Origin: JAXDLW01 sp050998755
Lineage (GTDB): Bacteria; Chloroflexota; Dormibacteria; DASZGP01
Assembly (NCBI GenBank): GCA_050998755.1
Contig: JBPCPW010000114.1
Span: 1-62,246, forward strand
Length of the DNA: 62,246 nt
Reading direction: 5' to 3'
A program made the translations under genes and the position numbers. Below, in pieces: positions 6,258 to 14,438 of this stretch. The stretch's first letter is position 1. The number at the start of each line of letters is the position of its first letter. Below the pieces are notes generated by a model. It did no database searches. It was not told where the DNA came from and was given only the letters and a program-made list of their open reading frames with translations.

Positions 6258-7274
6258 ATGAAGTCATCCAATGTCCACGGCGCCGGCGACCGCCCAGCTG
6301 CCTGGCGCGAGAGCGCGGCGGATGGACCCACCTACGCCGGGCGCCACCCAGGCACAGGTGAGGACGAGTACCCGACGCTGACTTACGAGGTCACCGACCG
6401 CGTCGCGCGGATCACCTTCAACCGGCCCGAGCGTGGCAACGCCATCACCACCGACACTCCCCGCGACCTGACCGCGGCGGTCGAGCGCGCCGACACCGAT
6501 CCTCGCGTCCACGTCATCCTGGTCTCCGGCCGCGGCAAGGGGTTCTGCGGCGGCTACGACCTCAGCGTCTTCGCCGAGAACGGCGGCCACCCCGATCCCA
6601 CCCCGGACCCGGCAACAGGCACGGTCCTGGACCCCGTTGTCCAGGCCCGCAACCACGACCCGGCCAAAGCGTGGGACCCGATGCTGGACTACGCGATGAT
6701 GAGCCGCTTCACCCGCGGGTTTGCCAGCCTGCTGCACGCCGACAAACCCACCGTGGTCAAGCTGCACGGGTTCTGCGTTGCCGGCGGGACCGACATCGCG
6801 CTGCACGCCGACCAGATAATCACCAGCGACGACTGCAAGATCGGCTACCCCCCGACCCGGGTCTGGGGCGTCCCCTCCGCCGGTTTGTGGGCGCACCGGC
6901 TGGGTGACCAGCGTGCCAAGAGGCTCCTGTTCACCGGCGACTGCCTCTCCGGCAAAGAAGCCGCCGAATGGGGCCTCGCCGTCGAATCGGCCCCGGCCGA
7001 CCAGCTCGACGAACGCACCGAGATCCTCGTACAACGGATCGCGCGGATGCCCGTCAACCAGCTGATGATGGTCAAGCTTGCGCTCAACGCCAGCCTGCTC
7101 GCGTCTGGCGTCGCCACCAGCCAGATGATCAGCACCGTCTTCGACGGTATCTCTCGGCACAGCGAGGAGGGCTATGCCTTCCAGCAACGCGCCGCCACCG
7201 TCGGGTTCCGCCAGGCTGTCCGCGAACGCGACGAACCCTTCGAAGACCCCGGCCCGTCCACGTTCAAAGGCTGA
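6258..7274 (+). CDS. enoyl-CoA hydratase/isomerase (crotonase) family protein
   Basis: This 338-residue protein starts at ATG 6258 behind GGAGGA. The crotonase fold begins near residue 40 (VARITFNRPERGNAI). The two oxyanion-hole segments are GKGFCGGYDL and LHGFCVAGGTDIAL. It is about 80 residues longer than typical enoyl-CoA hydratases, with a non-conserved N-terminal leader and an insertion between the two oxyanion segments (about residues 110-150). Similar long crotonases occur in actinobacteria beside lipid genes. It may act on acyl-CoA thioesters; the exact reaction cannot be read from sequence. Confidence 0.8.
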   Translation: MKSSNVHGAGDRPAAWRESAADGPTYAGRHPGTGEDEYPTLTYEVTDRVARITFNRPERGNAITTDTPRDLTAAVERADTDPRVHVILVSGRGKGFCGGYDLSVFAENGGHPDPTPDPATGTVLDPVVQARNHDPAKAWDPMLDYAMMSRFTRGFASLLHADKPTVVKLHGFCVAGGTDIALHADQIITSDDCKIGYPPTRVWGVPSAGLWAHRLGDQRAKRLLFTGDCLSGKEAAEWGLAVESAPADQLDERTEILVQRIARMPVNQLMMVKLALNASLLASGVATSQMISTVFDGISRHSEEGYAFQQRAATVGFRQAVRERDEPFEDPGPSTFKG

Positions 7275-7314
7275 ACAAGCGCAACCGGCGGTCGTTGTTG
7301 GTGGCGCGCCGACG

Positions 7315-8451
7315 ATGAGGCGTTGGCTCGCGCGTGCCCTGCGTCTTATCGGCGCGATGGCCGCGTTGCTCGGGGTTGCTGGGGTCGTGGTTTTTGGCTA
7401 CGCGCAGTTTGAGAGCCGGCAGCCGTTGACTCTCCCGGCGCCCACTGGCGTCGATCGAGTCGGGCGCGCGATCTACGACTGGGTAGACCACGCGCGGATG
7501 GACCCCTATGCGCCGGACCGGCACACGCCACGCGAGCTGTCGGTATGGGTGTGGTACCCGGCCGACCCCACTACTGGAGCTCACATTGCCCCCTACGTGC
7601 CGGTGGAATGGGAACAGGCGCTGGCGTTCCCAGGCGACTTCGCGCAGTCCAGGCCGGCTGCGATTCGGTCGCACGCCTACGATGGCGCTCCGGTTGCCAG
7701 CGGGCATTTTCCGGTGCTCGTGCTGGCCCCTGGCCTGGGCATGGACGTTTCGAGCTACACCACGCTCGCTGAGGAGATGGCCAGCCATGGCTACGTCGTC
7801 GCCGGCGTCAACCCGACGTATTCGACCAAAGTTGTCCTATCCGGCGGTCGGCTGGTTGGCGCTTTGCCCCGGGCCGCCGACGATGCCGACCTGAATCAGC
7901 TCAATCTTGTCTGGGCGGCGGACATGCGATTCGTCGCTGATCACATGCTGGCGCTGGCCGCGTCCAACGGTCTATTCAGCGACCGCTTGGATGCGCGCCT
8001 GGTCGGGTATTTCGGGCACTCTGCGGGTGGGGCGGCAGCTGCCGAGGCGTGCAGACTCGATCCGCACTGCGCAGGAGCGGCGGACCTCGATGGGGACCTG
8101 GCTGGGGAGGTGGTCCGAACCGGCCTGATGAAGCCATTCCTTTTCATCGGCCACGACGGATCCCTCTCCGAGTCCTCTCAGACACTGACGTCGCTACGCG
8201 GCCTACTACGCGGCGAAACGCACGGGCAGGCCCACGTGGTGACCATCGCGGGTACCCAGCACGGGAGTTTCACTGACCGCAGCGCTGAGTTCAACCTCTT
8301 CGGCCAGCAGGCGTTGGAGGGCTCACGGGGGCTACGCATCACTGGCGTTTACCTTGGCGCCTTCTTCGACACGGCGGTGCGCGGCCGGGACGGTAGGCTC
8401 CTGGCCGCGCCGTCGCGCGCATATCCCGAAGTCCATTTTGAGTCGCCGTGA
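7315..8451 (+). CDS. PAF-acetylhydrolase-like alpha/beta hydrolase, membrane-anchored
   Basis: This 378-residue protein has an N-terminal membrane helix (residues about 8-30, IGAMAALLGVAGVVVFGYAQ), so it is anchored or exported. The lipase nucleophile elbow GYFGHSAGG carries the catalytic Ser. PVLVLAPGLG forms the oxyanion loop. A late His in GTQHGSFTD is consistent with the triad. The order matches platelet-activating-factor acetylhydrolase isoform-II-like proteins, which cleave short-chain acyl esters. ATG 7315 was chosen because the upstream in-frame extension is the shadow of the crotonase gene. Confidence 0.8.
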   Translation: MRRWLARALRLIGAMAALLGVAGVVVFGYAQFESRQPLTLPAPTGVDRVGRAIYDWVDHARMDPYAPDRHTPRELSVWVWYPADPTTGAHIAPYVPVEWEQALAFPGDFAQSRPAAIRSHAYDGAPVASGHFPVLVLAPGLGMDVSSYTTLAEEMASHGYVVAGVNPTYSTKVVLSGGRLVGALPRAADDADLNQLNLVWAADMRFVADHMLALAASNGLFSDRLDARLVGYFGHSAGGAAAAEACRLDPHCAGAADLDGDLAGEVVRTGLMKPFLFIGHDGSLSESSQTLTSLRGLLRGETHGQAHVVTIAGTQHGSFTDRSAEFNLFGQQALEGSRGLRITGVYLGAFFDTAVRGRDGRLLAAPSRAYPEVHFESP

Positions 8452-8508
8452 AGTCCTGCGGTTGTGTCTTTGGATGTCAGATCCAGGGCGTGCGGCGCAG
8501 TTGTGGCC

Positions 8509-10884
8509 TCACTCGGCGGCGAGCACCTCGCTGACGCGACCTCGCGCCGCCCAGATGGCGGGCAGCCAGGCGGAGACCGCACCCACGCCGATCCCCACAG
8601 CTGCGAGCATAAGCAGGAGCCACCCCGCGTAAACGTCGTAGATCCGCTGGGGCACCGCGGTCGCGGCGGCGATCTGGCCCATCATCGTCAGTACCTGGAC
8701 GTGCAGCAGTTGGCCGGGCGGGATTCCGACGATCGCCCCCGCGGCGCCTATCAAGGCGACCGAGACGAGCACCATGCCGACGACCTGCGCCGGGGTCATG
8801 CCGAGGGCTTTGAGAATGGCTGTGTCGCGGGCCTTCTCGTGGGTGTTGAGGACCACGGTGTTGAACACTCCGGCCATCGCGATCAGCGTCAGGATGGTGG
8901 CCACACCGCCCAGTACGCCCTCGATCAGCAGGAAGGTGGTGTCCGCGTTACTCTCGCCTGCCGGGCGCACGTCGAGCCCCCGGTCGCCCGACGCCTCGAG
9001 CATCTGGGAGGCGTATCGATGGGGGTCGAGGCCGCTCGCGAGCTGGATGTCGTAGGAGGCCGGCGTGGCGCCCGGAGCCAGGGTGGTGAAGGACGTCCAG
9101 TCTGTGCGGACCAGGAGGTTGTCCCCGCTGGTGTCGAAGATGACACCCACGATGCGAAGTCGCTCCTGCCGCCCGTCCAGGCTCAGGACGATTGAGTCCC
9201 CGAGCCGTTTCTTTCCCGCATCCAGGAGCGCCTGCGGGACCACAGCTTCCCCCGGGCGGTTGAACCAGTGACCGGAGAGAAGGTCGTAACCCTCCCAGCG
9301 GGCGTCGCCTCGGTAACCGAAGAGGCGAACCGGCTGGCCGACGCCGTCTGCCGCCGCCATCAGGAATCCCTGGGCCACGAATCGCGCCGTGCCCGGTTGA
9401 CCCTGGATCAGGGCGACCACCTGCTCGTCTGACAGCCCGCCGGCTGCCGGGCCGGCCTTGCCCTCGCCCCCGCCACGGTAGAGGCGGGCCTGGATCGCCT
9501 GGTCGTGGGTGACGGAGTGCTTCACCAGGTCCAGCGACCGCGTGAGCCCGACGGCAAAGGTGATCGTCGCGACCCCGATCGCCACCGCGACCAGGGTCAT
9601 GGCCGACCGCACCGGGCGGGCCACGGCATCGGTCATCCCGAGCGAGATGAACCGCGGCAGGGGAAGACGCGAGAACATCCTGCCCGCTCGGCGACCGCCA
9701 GAGCCCCGTGGCGCCGACCCGCTGCTGATCGCCTCGGCGGCGCTCATCCGTCCCGCGCGCATAGCCGGCACGACGGTCGCGACCATGACCACCGCCAGCA
9801 CGGCCGCCAGGCACCCGAGCAGTACGGCCGGGATCAGGACCGGCTCCGGAGGTAGGTCAAATGCGGCGGCGGTCTGAGCCAGGAAAGGCTGGCCGGCGGC
9901 CACGCCCCCGGCGATCCCGAATACCGCGCCCGCTATCGACGGGATGGCCATCTGGACGACGAGGGTCGCCACCACCTGCAGTGGCGTGAAACCGATGGAC
10001 TTCATGATACCTATCTCGCGATACCCGGCGATCACCGCGCCGCTGACCACGTTGCCGATGATCATTGCCGCCGCCACCAGGGCGAACGCGCTGAAGGCCA
10101 GGAGGAACGGGATCATCACCGCCGTTGTGGTGTCGGCGTTGCGCTTCTGGTCCAGCCAGCTGTTGGCGTCCAGCACCGAGCCCCCTGGCAGCCCCGCGGT
10201 GATGTGGCGGGTCGCGGTGTCGATCTCGGTCCGGGTGTTGCCGTGGTGCAGCCGATAGAAGACCAGAGACGCGACGGGGGCTGACCCCTTCTTGCCGGCG
10301 ACCACCGGCGGGTGCACCGCAGTTGCCTGGTCCGGCGTCAACCAGCCATCCGAGAAGTCGTTCACCGCCGCCGCAATGCCGACGACCCGGAGAGAGTCGA
10401 CACCCTGCCCCGGTGTGATCGCGAGCTGGTCGCCGACCTGGGCATGCAGCGGCTTCTGCGCGCGGCGCGCCAGCACCACCTCGCCGTCGCGCTGCACCCA
10501 CCTTCCGCTGAGCAGGGTGAGTCGGTCGACTGCGCCGCCGGGCTCGGTCCGTCCCAGGAGGTCAAGGGGCGCACGGATGCCGTCTGGGTTGCTCACCTCG
10601 AGGCCTGGCGTCTCGGGCCAGGGTCCGCCGGCTGCGGCCACATCGGTCACGTGGGTCGTCGCGGCGATCTGTGCCGGCGTGGCCGACGACGCGTCGTAGC
10701 GCATCACCAGGTGCGCGCCATTCGCCTGGGTGAAGGCGTGGTCGAACGGCGCGTCGGACTCCACCAACAGGGTCAGGGCCAGGGTCCCTGCGAGGCTCGA
10801 CAGCAGCACGACGACGAGCACAACGGCCGCCTGCAGCTTGCGCCGGCGCAGGTCGGCCGTCGCCTTCACCAGCACCCCTTTCAT
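8509..10884 (-). CDS. ABC transporter permease, duplicated FtsX/MacB type
   Basis: This 791-residue protein has an N-terminal membrane helix (about 18-40), a large extracytoplasmic MacB-type domain, and a first FtsX three-helix block (about 265-390). A second helix and periplasmic domain follow from about 430, with a final FtsX block (about 665-785). This is the two-repeat architecture of exporters of peptides, lipoproteins or antibiotics such as BceB/SalY-like systems. Its ATG overlaps the stop of the ATPase gene by 4 bases, giving one operon. It is divergent from a LytS-like kinase and NarL-type regulator that probably control it. Confidence 0.9.
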   Translation of the reverse strand: MKGVLVKATADLRRRKLQAAVVLVVVLLSSLAGTLALTLLVESDAPFDHAFTQANGAHLVMRYDASSATPAQIAATTHVTDVAAAGGPWPETPGLEVSNPDGIRAPLDLLGRTEPGGAVDRLTLLSGRWVQRDGEVVLARRAQKPLHAQVGDQLAITPGQGVDSLRVVGIAAAVNDFSDGWLTPDQATAVHPPVVAGKKGSAPVASLVFYRLHHGNTRTEIDTATRHITAGLPGGSVLDANSWLDQKRNADTTTAVMIPFLLAFSAFALVAAAMIIGNVVSGAVIAGYREIGIMKSIGFTPLQVVATLVVQMAIPSIAGAVFGIAGGVAAGQPFLAQTAAAFDLPPEPVLIPAVLLGCLAAVLAVVMVATVVPAMRAGRMSAAEAISSGSAPRGSGGRRAGRMFSRLPLPRFISLGMTDAVARPVRSAMTLVAVAIGVATITFAVGLTRSLDLVKHSVTHDQAIQARLYRGGGEGKAGPAAGGLSDEQVVALIQGQPGTARFVAQGFLMAAADGVGQPVRLFGYRGDARWEGYDLLSGHWFNRPGEAVVPQALLDAGKKRLGDSIVLSLDGRQERLRIVGVIFDTSGDNLLVRTDWTSFTTLAPGATPASYDIQLASGLDPHRYASQMLEASGDRGLDVRPAGESNADTTFLLIEGVLGGVATILTLIAMAGVFNTVVLNTHEKARDTAILKALGMTPAQVVGMVLVSVALIGAAGAIVGIPPGQLLHVQVLTMMGQIAAATAVPQRIYDVYAGWLLLMLAAVGIGVGAVSAWLPAIWAARGRVSEVLAAE

Positions 10885-11585
10885 CGCGCCACCTCTGCGA
10901 GGACACGGCGGGGCTCGGTGGCGATGCGCCCATCTGCCAGCTGAACGACCCGGTGGGCGATCGATTTCGCCAGGGCGGCGTCGTGGGTCACCAAGACGAT
11001 CGTCTGACCGGCGCGGTTGAGGTCCGCCAGAATCCGGATCACCTCCTCGCCGCTACGACTGTCAAGGGCGCCGGTTGGCTCGTCGGCAAGCAGCAGTGGC
11101 GGTTTGTTTACCAGGGCGCGAGCGATGGCCACGCGCTGGCGCTCACCCCCCGACAGCTGCGCCGGGTAACGGTCAGCCAGCTGGGCAATACCCAGGCGGT
11201 CGAGCAGATCCATCGCGCCGGCGTGCCCCCGCATCGTGGGCGCACCCCCGAGCTGAGCCGGCAGGAGGACGTTGTCGAGCGCCGACAGGTTGTTCAGCAG
11301 GTTGAAGAACTGAAAGATCATGCCCACGCCGGTGCGGCGGTGTCGGGCGAGGGCAGCCTCGGACAGGCGGGTGAGGTCGACGCCGGCGACGCGGACTGTC
11401 CCCGAGGTTGGGCGGTCAAAGCCCGCGATGACGTTCAACAGCGTGGATTTGCCGCTGCCCGATGGGCCCATCACGGCCGTGACCCGGCCGCTGGGGATGT
11501 CGAGATCGATGGCGTCGAGGGCCGGCTGGGGACTGCCCGCGTAGGAGCGGGTTACCGCGGTGAGACTGGCGATTGTTTCTGTCAC
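10881..11585 (-). CDS. ABC transporter ATP-binding protein (LolD/MacB type)
   Basis: This 234-residue protein uses GTG 11585; the longer in-frame extension to 11699 lacks family similarity. Walker A is GPSGSGKST, the Q-loop region is GMIFQFFNLL, the signature is LSGGERQRVAIARAL, Walker B is LLLADEPTGALD, and the H-loop is VTHD. The sequence is typical of ATPases paired with FtsX-like permeases, including the GALDS D-loop. It is coupled to the permease by an ATGA overlap. The divergent kinase gene starts 162 bases away. Confidence 0.93.
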   Translation of the reverse strand: MTETIASLTAVTRSYAGSPQPALDAIDLDIPSGRVTAVMGPSGSGKSTLLNVIAGFDRPTSGTVRVAGVDLTRLSEAALARHRRTGVGMIFQFFNLLNNLSALDNVLLPAQLGGAPTMRGHAGAMDLLDRLGIAQLADRYPAQLSGGERQRVAIARALVNKPPLLLADEPTGALDSRSGEEVIRILADLNRAGQTIVLVTHDAALAKSIAHRVVQLADGRIATEPRRVLAEVAR

Positions 11586-11747
11586 GGGCCCAGCGTGGCT
11601 TGCCGTCGCCGCCCCTCGAATCCGCCGGGTGGGCCAACTCGGTTCGCCCGCTCGGGCGATCCCTCGCGCCGTTAGCCCGCCAGATGTAGCCCGATGCACC
11701 CACTTGGGCGATGTCGCGGCGGCCGGGCTGGATTACGCTGCGAACTG

Positions 11748-12908
11748 ATGCAGCAGCTGCGGGCCACCTACAGCCATGCCCTGCGCGGCTATCGCCACCG
11801 CGTGGCCGGAAACGCACCTGTCTTCGACGCGGTCGTGGGGGCGGTGATCGGCGTCATCGGCCTCGCCGAGAGCCGCTGGCTGGGGGCATCGCTCGCGGCA
11901 GTTGGGCTGGCCATGGCGCTGGCCTTCCGGCGCCGCGCCCCGCTGCTGGTGTTTCTTGCCGCCTTCGGCATCATCAGCGCCTTCGCCAATGACATCGCGT
12001 TCGCCGCCTTCCTCGGCGTACTGGTCGCCGGCTACACCCTTGCCGCCTACGGGCGCTGGCCGGTGTTGTCGTTCGCCGTCATGTTCGCCGCCGCGGTATT
12101 CGTGACCGTCGTCTTCCACAGCGACCTCAACTTCCTGCCGCAGTCGTCCACCGGCTTCCTCATCCTCGGCACCCTCTGGTTGGCGGGGAGCGCCATCCGG
12201 GTGCGCCAGCGCCGCGCCGATGAGTTGGAGGAGCGAGCGCGCACGCGCGAGCGTGAGCAGGACGATGAGCGCCAGATCGCGCTGGCGCGGCAGCGTGCTG
12301 AGATCGCCCGCGAGCTGCACGACGTGGTGACCCACAGCGTCAGCGTCATGGTGATCCAGGCAGGCGCGGCCCGCCACGTGATGGAGAGGCGCCCCGAAAA
12401 GGCGGTGGAAGCGCTGTTGGCAATCGAGGCGCGCGGCCGGGAGGCCCTCGCCGAGTTGCGCGGGTTCCTGGGCGTGCTCGACGGCGCCACGGAGGACGAC
12501 CTGGCCCTTGTACCGCAGCCCGGCACCGCGGACCTGGAGGCCCTGATCAGCGGCGTGGCAGAGACCGGCCTACCGGTCAGGCTGGAGATTCTGGGTACCC
12601 GACGCGAGTTGCCGCACGGGGTGGACCTGGCCGCATATCGAGTGGTCCAGGAGGCGCTGACCAACGCCATCAAGTACGCCGGCGGCTCGCCCACGGAGGT
12701 GGTCGTCGAATTCCGCGCGGACGAGTTGGCCGTGGAGGTGCTGGACGAGGGACCCGGCACAGCGGACACATCCGCTGGCGCCACCCGCGGACTCGTCGGG
12801 TTGCGCGAACGGCTCGCGGTCCATGGCGGACGGCTGGAGGCCGGCCGGCGGCCCAGTGGTGGGTTTGCGGTGCGCGCCTGGATCCCCACCGGTGCGCCCG
12901 CGCCATGA
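11748..12908 (+). CDS. sensor histidine kinase, LytS/DesK-type (HisKA_3)
   Basis: This 386-residue protein has about five membrane helices in residues 24-150 and no periplasmic sensor domain. A coiled-coil linker (about 150-185) follows. The HisKA_3 phosphoacceptor block is EIARELHDVVTHSVSVM, with His at residue 191. The HATPase domain has an N-box (VVQEALTNAIKY), a G1 box (DEGPG) and a G2 box (GLVGLRERLAVHGG). This is the usual architecture for kinases sensing membrane or cell-wall stress. The next gene, its response regulator, starts inside the stop codon (ATGA at 12905). It is divergent from the ABC exporter genes. Confidence 0.93.
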   Translation: MQQLRATYSHALRGYRHRVAGNAPVFDAVVGAVIGVIGLAESRWLGASLAAVGLAMALAFRRRAPLLVFLAAFGIISAFANDIAFAAFLGVLVAGYTLAAYGRWPVLSFAVMFAAAVFVTVVFHSDLNFLPQSSTGFLILGTLWLAGSAIRVRQRRADELEERARTREREQDDERQIALARQRAEIARELHDVVTHSVSVMVIQAGAARHVMERRPEKAVEALLAIEARGREALAELRGFLGVLDGATEDDLALVPQPGTADLEALISGVAETGLPVRLEILGTRRELPHGVDLAAYRVVQEALTNAIKYAGGSPTEVVVEFRADELAVEVLDEGPGTADTSAGATRGLVGLRERLAVHGGRLEAGRRPSGGFAVRAWIPTGAPAP

Positions 12909-13567
12909 GCGGACCGCTCCGCGTCCTGGTGGCCGATGACGAGGCCCTGGTCCGCGGCGGGTTCAGCATGATCATCGACAACCAGGACGACATGGAGATG
13001 GTGGGGGAGGCTGGCGATGGCGAGGAGGCGGTCGCCATGGCAACCAGGCTGCGCCCCGACATAGTCCTGGTGGACATCCGCATGCCTCGACTAGACGGCC
13101 TGGAGGCCGCGCGCCGCATCCTGGCCAACGGATCGAGCACCCGGGTGGTGATGCTGACCACCTTCGACATCGATGAGTACGTGTTCCGCGCGCTCGAGGT
13201 CGGCGCCAGCGGGTTCCTGCTCAAGGACGTCACGCCGGAGCAGCTGCTGGCCTCGATCCGGCTGGTCGCCGCGGGCGACGAGCTGCTCGCCCCCGCCATC
13301 ACCCGGCGGATGATCCGGCGCTACGCACGCACCCGGGCGCGCCCCGACCAGGGGCGGCTGCAGAGCCTGACCGAGCGTGAGGTCGAGGTGGTGGTGCTGA
13401 TCGCCTCCGGGATGACCAACGCCGAGGTCGCCGAGCGCCTCCACCTCAGCCCCGCAACGGTGAAGACGCACGTCGCGCGGACCCTCGCCAAACTCGAGCT
13501 TCGCGACCGCGTGCAGCTCGTGGTGCTGGCTTACGAGTCCGGTCTGGTCAGCCCCGAGGTTGGGTGA
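12905..13567 (+). CDS. NarL/FixJ-family response regulator
   Basis: This 220-residue protein has a receiver domain with the acidic pocket (VLVADDEALV), phospho-acceptor Asp57 (IVLVDIRMPRLDG), and the conserved Thr and Lys (MLTTFD, GFLLKD). The LuxR-type HTH is at residues about 155-212 (LTEREVEVVVLIASGMTNAE, then TVKTHVARTLAKL). It is coupled to the kinase gene by a 4-base overlap. It probably activates the divergent ABC exporter in response to the kinase; this is inference from arrangement. Confidence 0.94.
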   Translation: MSGPLRVLVADDEALVRGGFSMIIDNQDDMEMVGEAGDGEEAVAMATRLRPDIVLVDIRMPRLDGLEAARRILANGSSTRVVMLTTFDIDEYVFRALEVGASGFLLKDVTPEQLLASIRLVAAGDELLAPAITRRMIRRYARTRARPDQGRLQSLTEREVEVVVLIASGMTNAEVAERLHLSPATVKTHVARTLAKLELRDRVQLVVLAYESGLVSPEVG

Positions 13568-13611
13568 CCAGCCTCAATTCAGGTGCACACCAACTGCACC
13601 GGGCGCCTAGC

Positions 13612-13899
13612 TCAATTGCCGGGTTCGTGTCCAGGATTTTCGGGCACGCCCTGCTCCTCGTTCTCCCTTCGCTCGGGGTGGCCTGAATCCTGGGGAACGT
13701 CGCCAAGGAACTGCCTCGCGTCAGCCAGGACCTCCTTGGCGAATCCCTTCATCTCACCCCCGGAGTCCCCCTGCTCTTTCGCATCCAGCTGGCCCTCCTG
13801 AGCGTCGGCGCGATCCTGCTGTGCTGGCGTTTCCTGCTCGCTCCCGGCGGTTCCCTTGTCATCCGATCCGGCTTCGCTCTCCTGCTGTTCCATGTCCAT
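13612..13899 (-). CDS. small acidic, Gln/Glu-rich hydrophilic protein
   Basis: This 95-residue protein starts at ATG 13899 with a good AAAGGGAGA ribosome site. It is almost wholly hydrophilic and disordered (MDMEQQESEAGSDDKGTAGS), with one amphipathic helix in the middle (MKGFAKEVLADARQFLGD). It resembles small stress-type or antitoxin-like proteins by composition only. I recognise no family. It is convergent with the response regulator gene. Confidence 0.6.
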   Translation of the reverse strand: MDMEQQESEAGSDDKGTAGSEQETPAQQDRADAQEGQLDAKEQGDSGGEMKGFAKEVLADARQFLGDVPQDSGHPERRENEEQGVPENPGHEPGN

Positions 13900-14001
13900 G
13901 CTGTTCTCCCTTTGGTGGCGGCATCCTAGATGCTACCGAGAATCTGACCGCGCGTGATCGAGATCACGGCATGTGTCGTGAAGATGTCGTAGTTTGGGTC
14001 T

Positions 14002-14260
14002 GTGACCGCGGACCCGCATCCAACCCCGATTCGAGTGCTCGCGACCCGGTGGTGCGGCGATTGCCGGTCGGCGCGTCGAGTGCTGGACACTGCTGGCGTT
14101 GACGACTGGATCGACATCGACGAGAACCAGGAGGCGAGCGACGAGGTCATGAGGGTCAACCGGATTGCGACACCGGCCCGTTGGGCGCTTGGCATTCGTG
14201 GTTCGCGAACTGAGGCAGATCATCACCCGGCGTCCGACGACGCCAGGGAGCCTGCCCTGA
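14002..14260 (+). CDS. glutaredoxin/mycoredoxin-like protein, probably frameshifted
   Basis: From GTG 14002 the frame reads IRVLATRWCGDCRSARRVLD, then GVDDWIDIDENQEASDEVM. This is the glutaredoxin-like fold with a CGDC active site and the WIDID strand typical of mycoredoxin-like proteins. After about codon 53 the frame loses the expected N-G-G..VPT segment. A +1 frame gives LAFVVRELRQIITRRP and ends at 14258-14260. The base frame runs on to 14325 with Pro/Ser-rich sequence. A single frameshift near 14160-14190 explains both. Confidence 0.5.
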
Positions 14261-14273
14261 GCACAAGGCAGCC

Positions 14274-14429
14274 GTGGTCCTACTCGCCGACATCGAGACC
14301 CACGGCGCCCGGGCCTTCGGCGTGACTGATGAGAGCCAAGCAGCGGGGATTCCGATGCTTGACGAGTTCAAGCAGCATCCGAGCCTTCACCGCCTGGTCG
14401 TGGAAGGGTACGAAGTCATCACATTCTGA
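14274..14429 (+). CDS. possible 51-residue hypothetical protein
   Basis: The open frame 14214-14429 reads VVLLADIETHGARAFGVTDE, then MLDEFKQHPSLHRLVVEGYE, ending ITF-stop. Third positions and helix pattern look coding. The only usable start is GTG 14274, with AAGG five bases upstream. It could be a small gene or the tail of a decayed one. The reductase gene follows after 9 bases. I do not recognise it. Confidence 0.3.
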   Translation: MVLLADIETHGARAFGVTDESQAAGIPMLDEFKQHPSLHRLVVEGYEVITF

Positions 14430-14438
14430 GCGGGGCTT

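Noticed and set aside
13582..13600. Hairpin GGTGCA...TGCACC as terminator after the response regulator
   Set aside because: Only six base pairs and no T-run; too weak to call.
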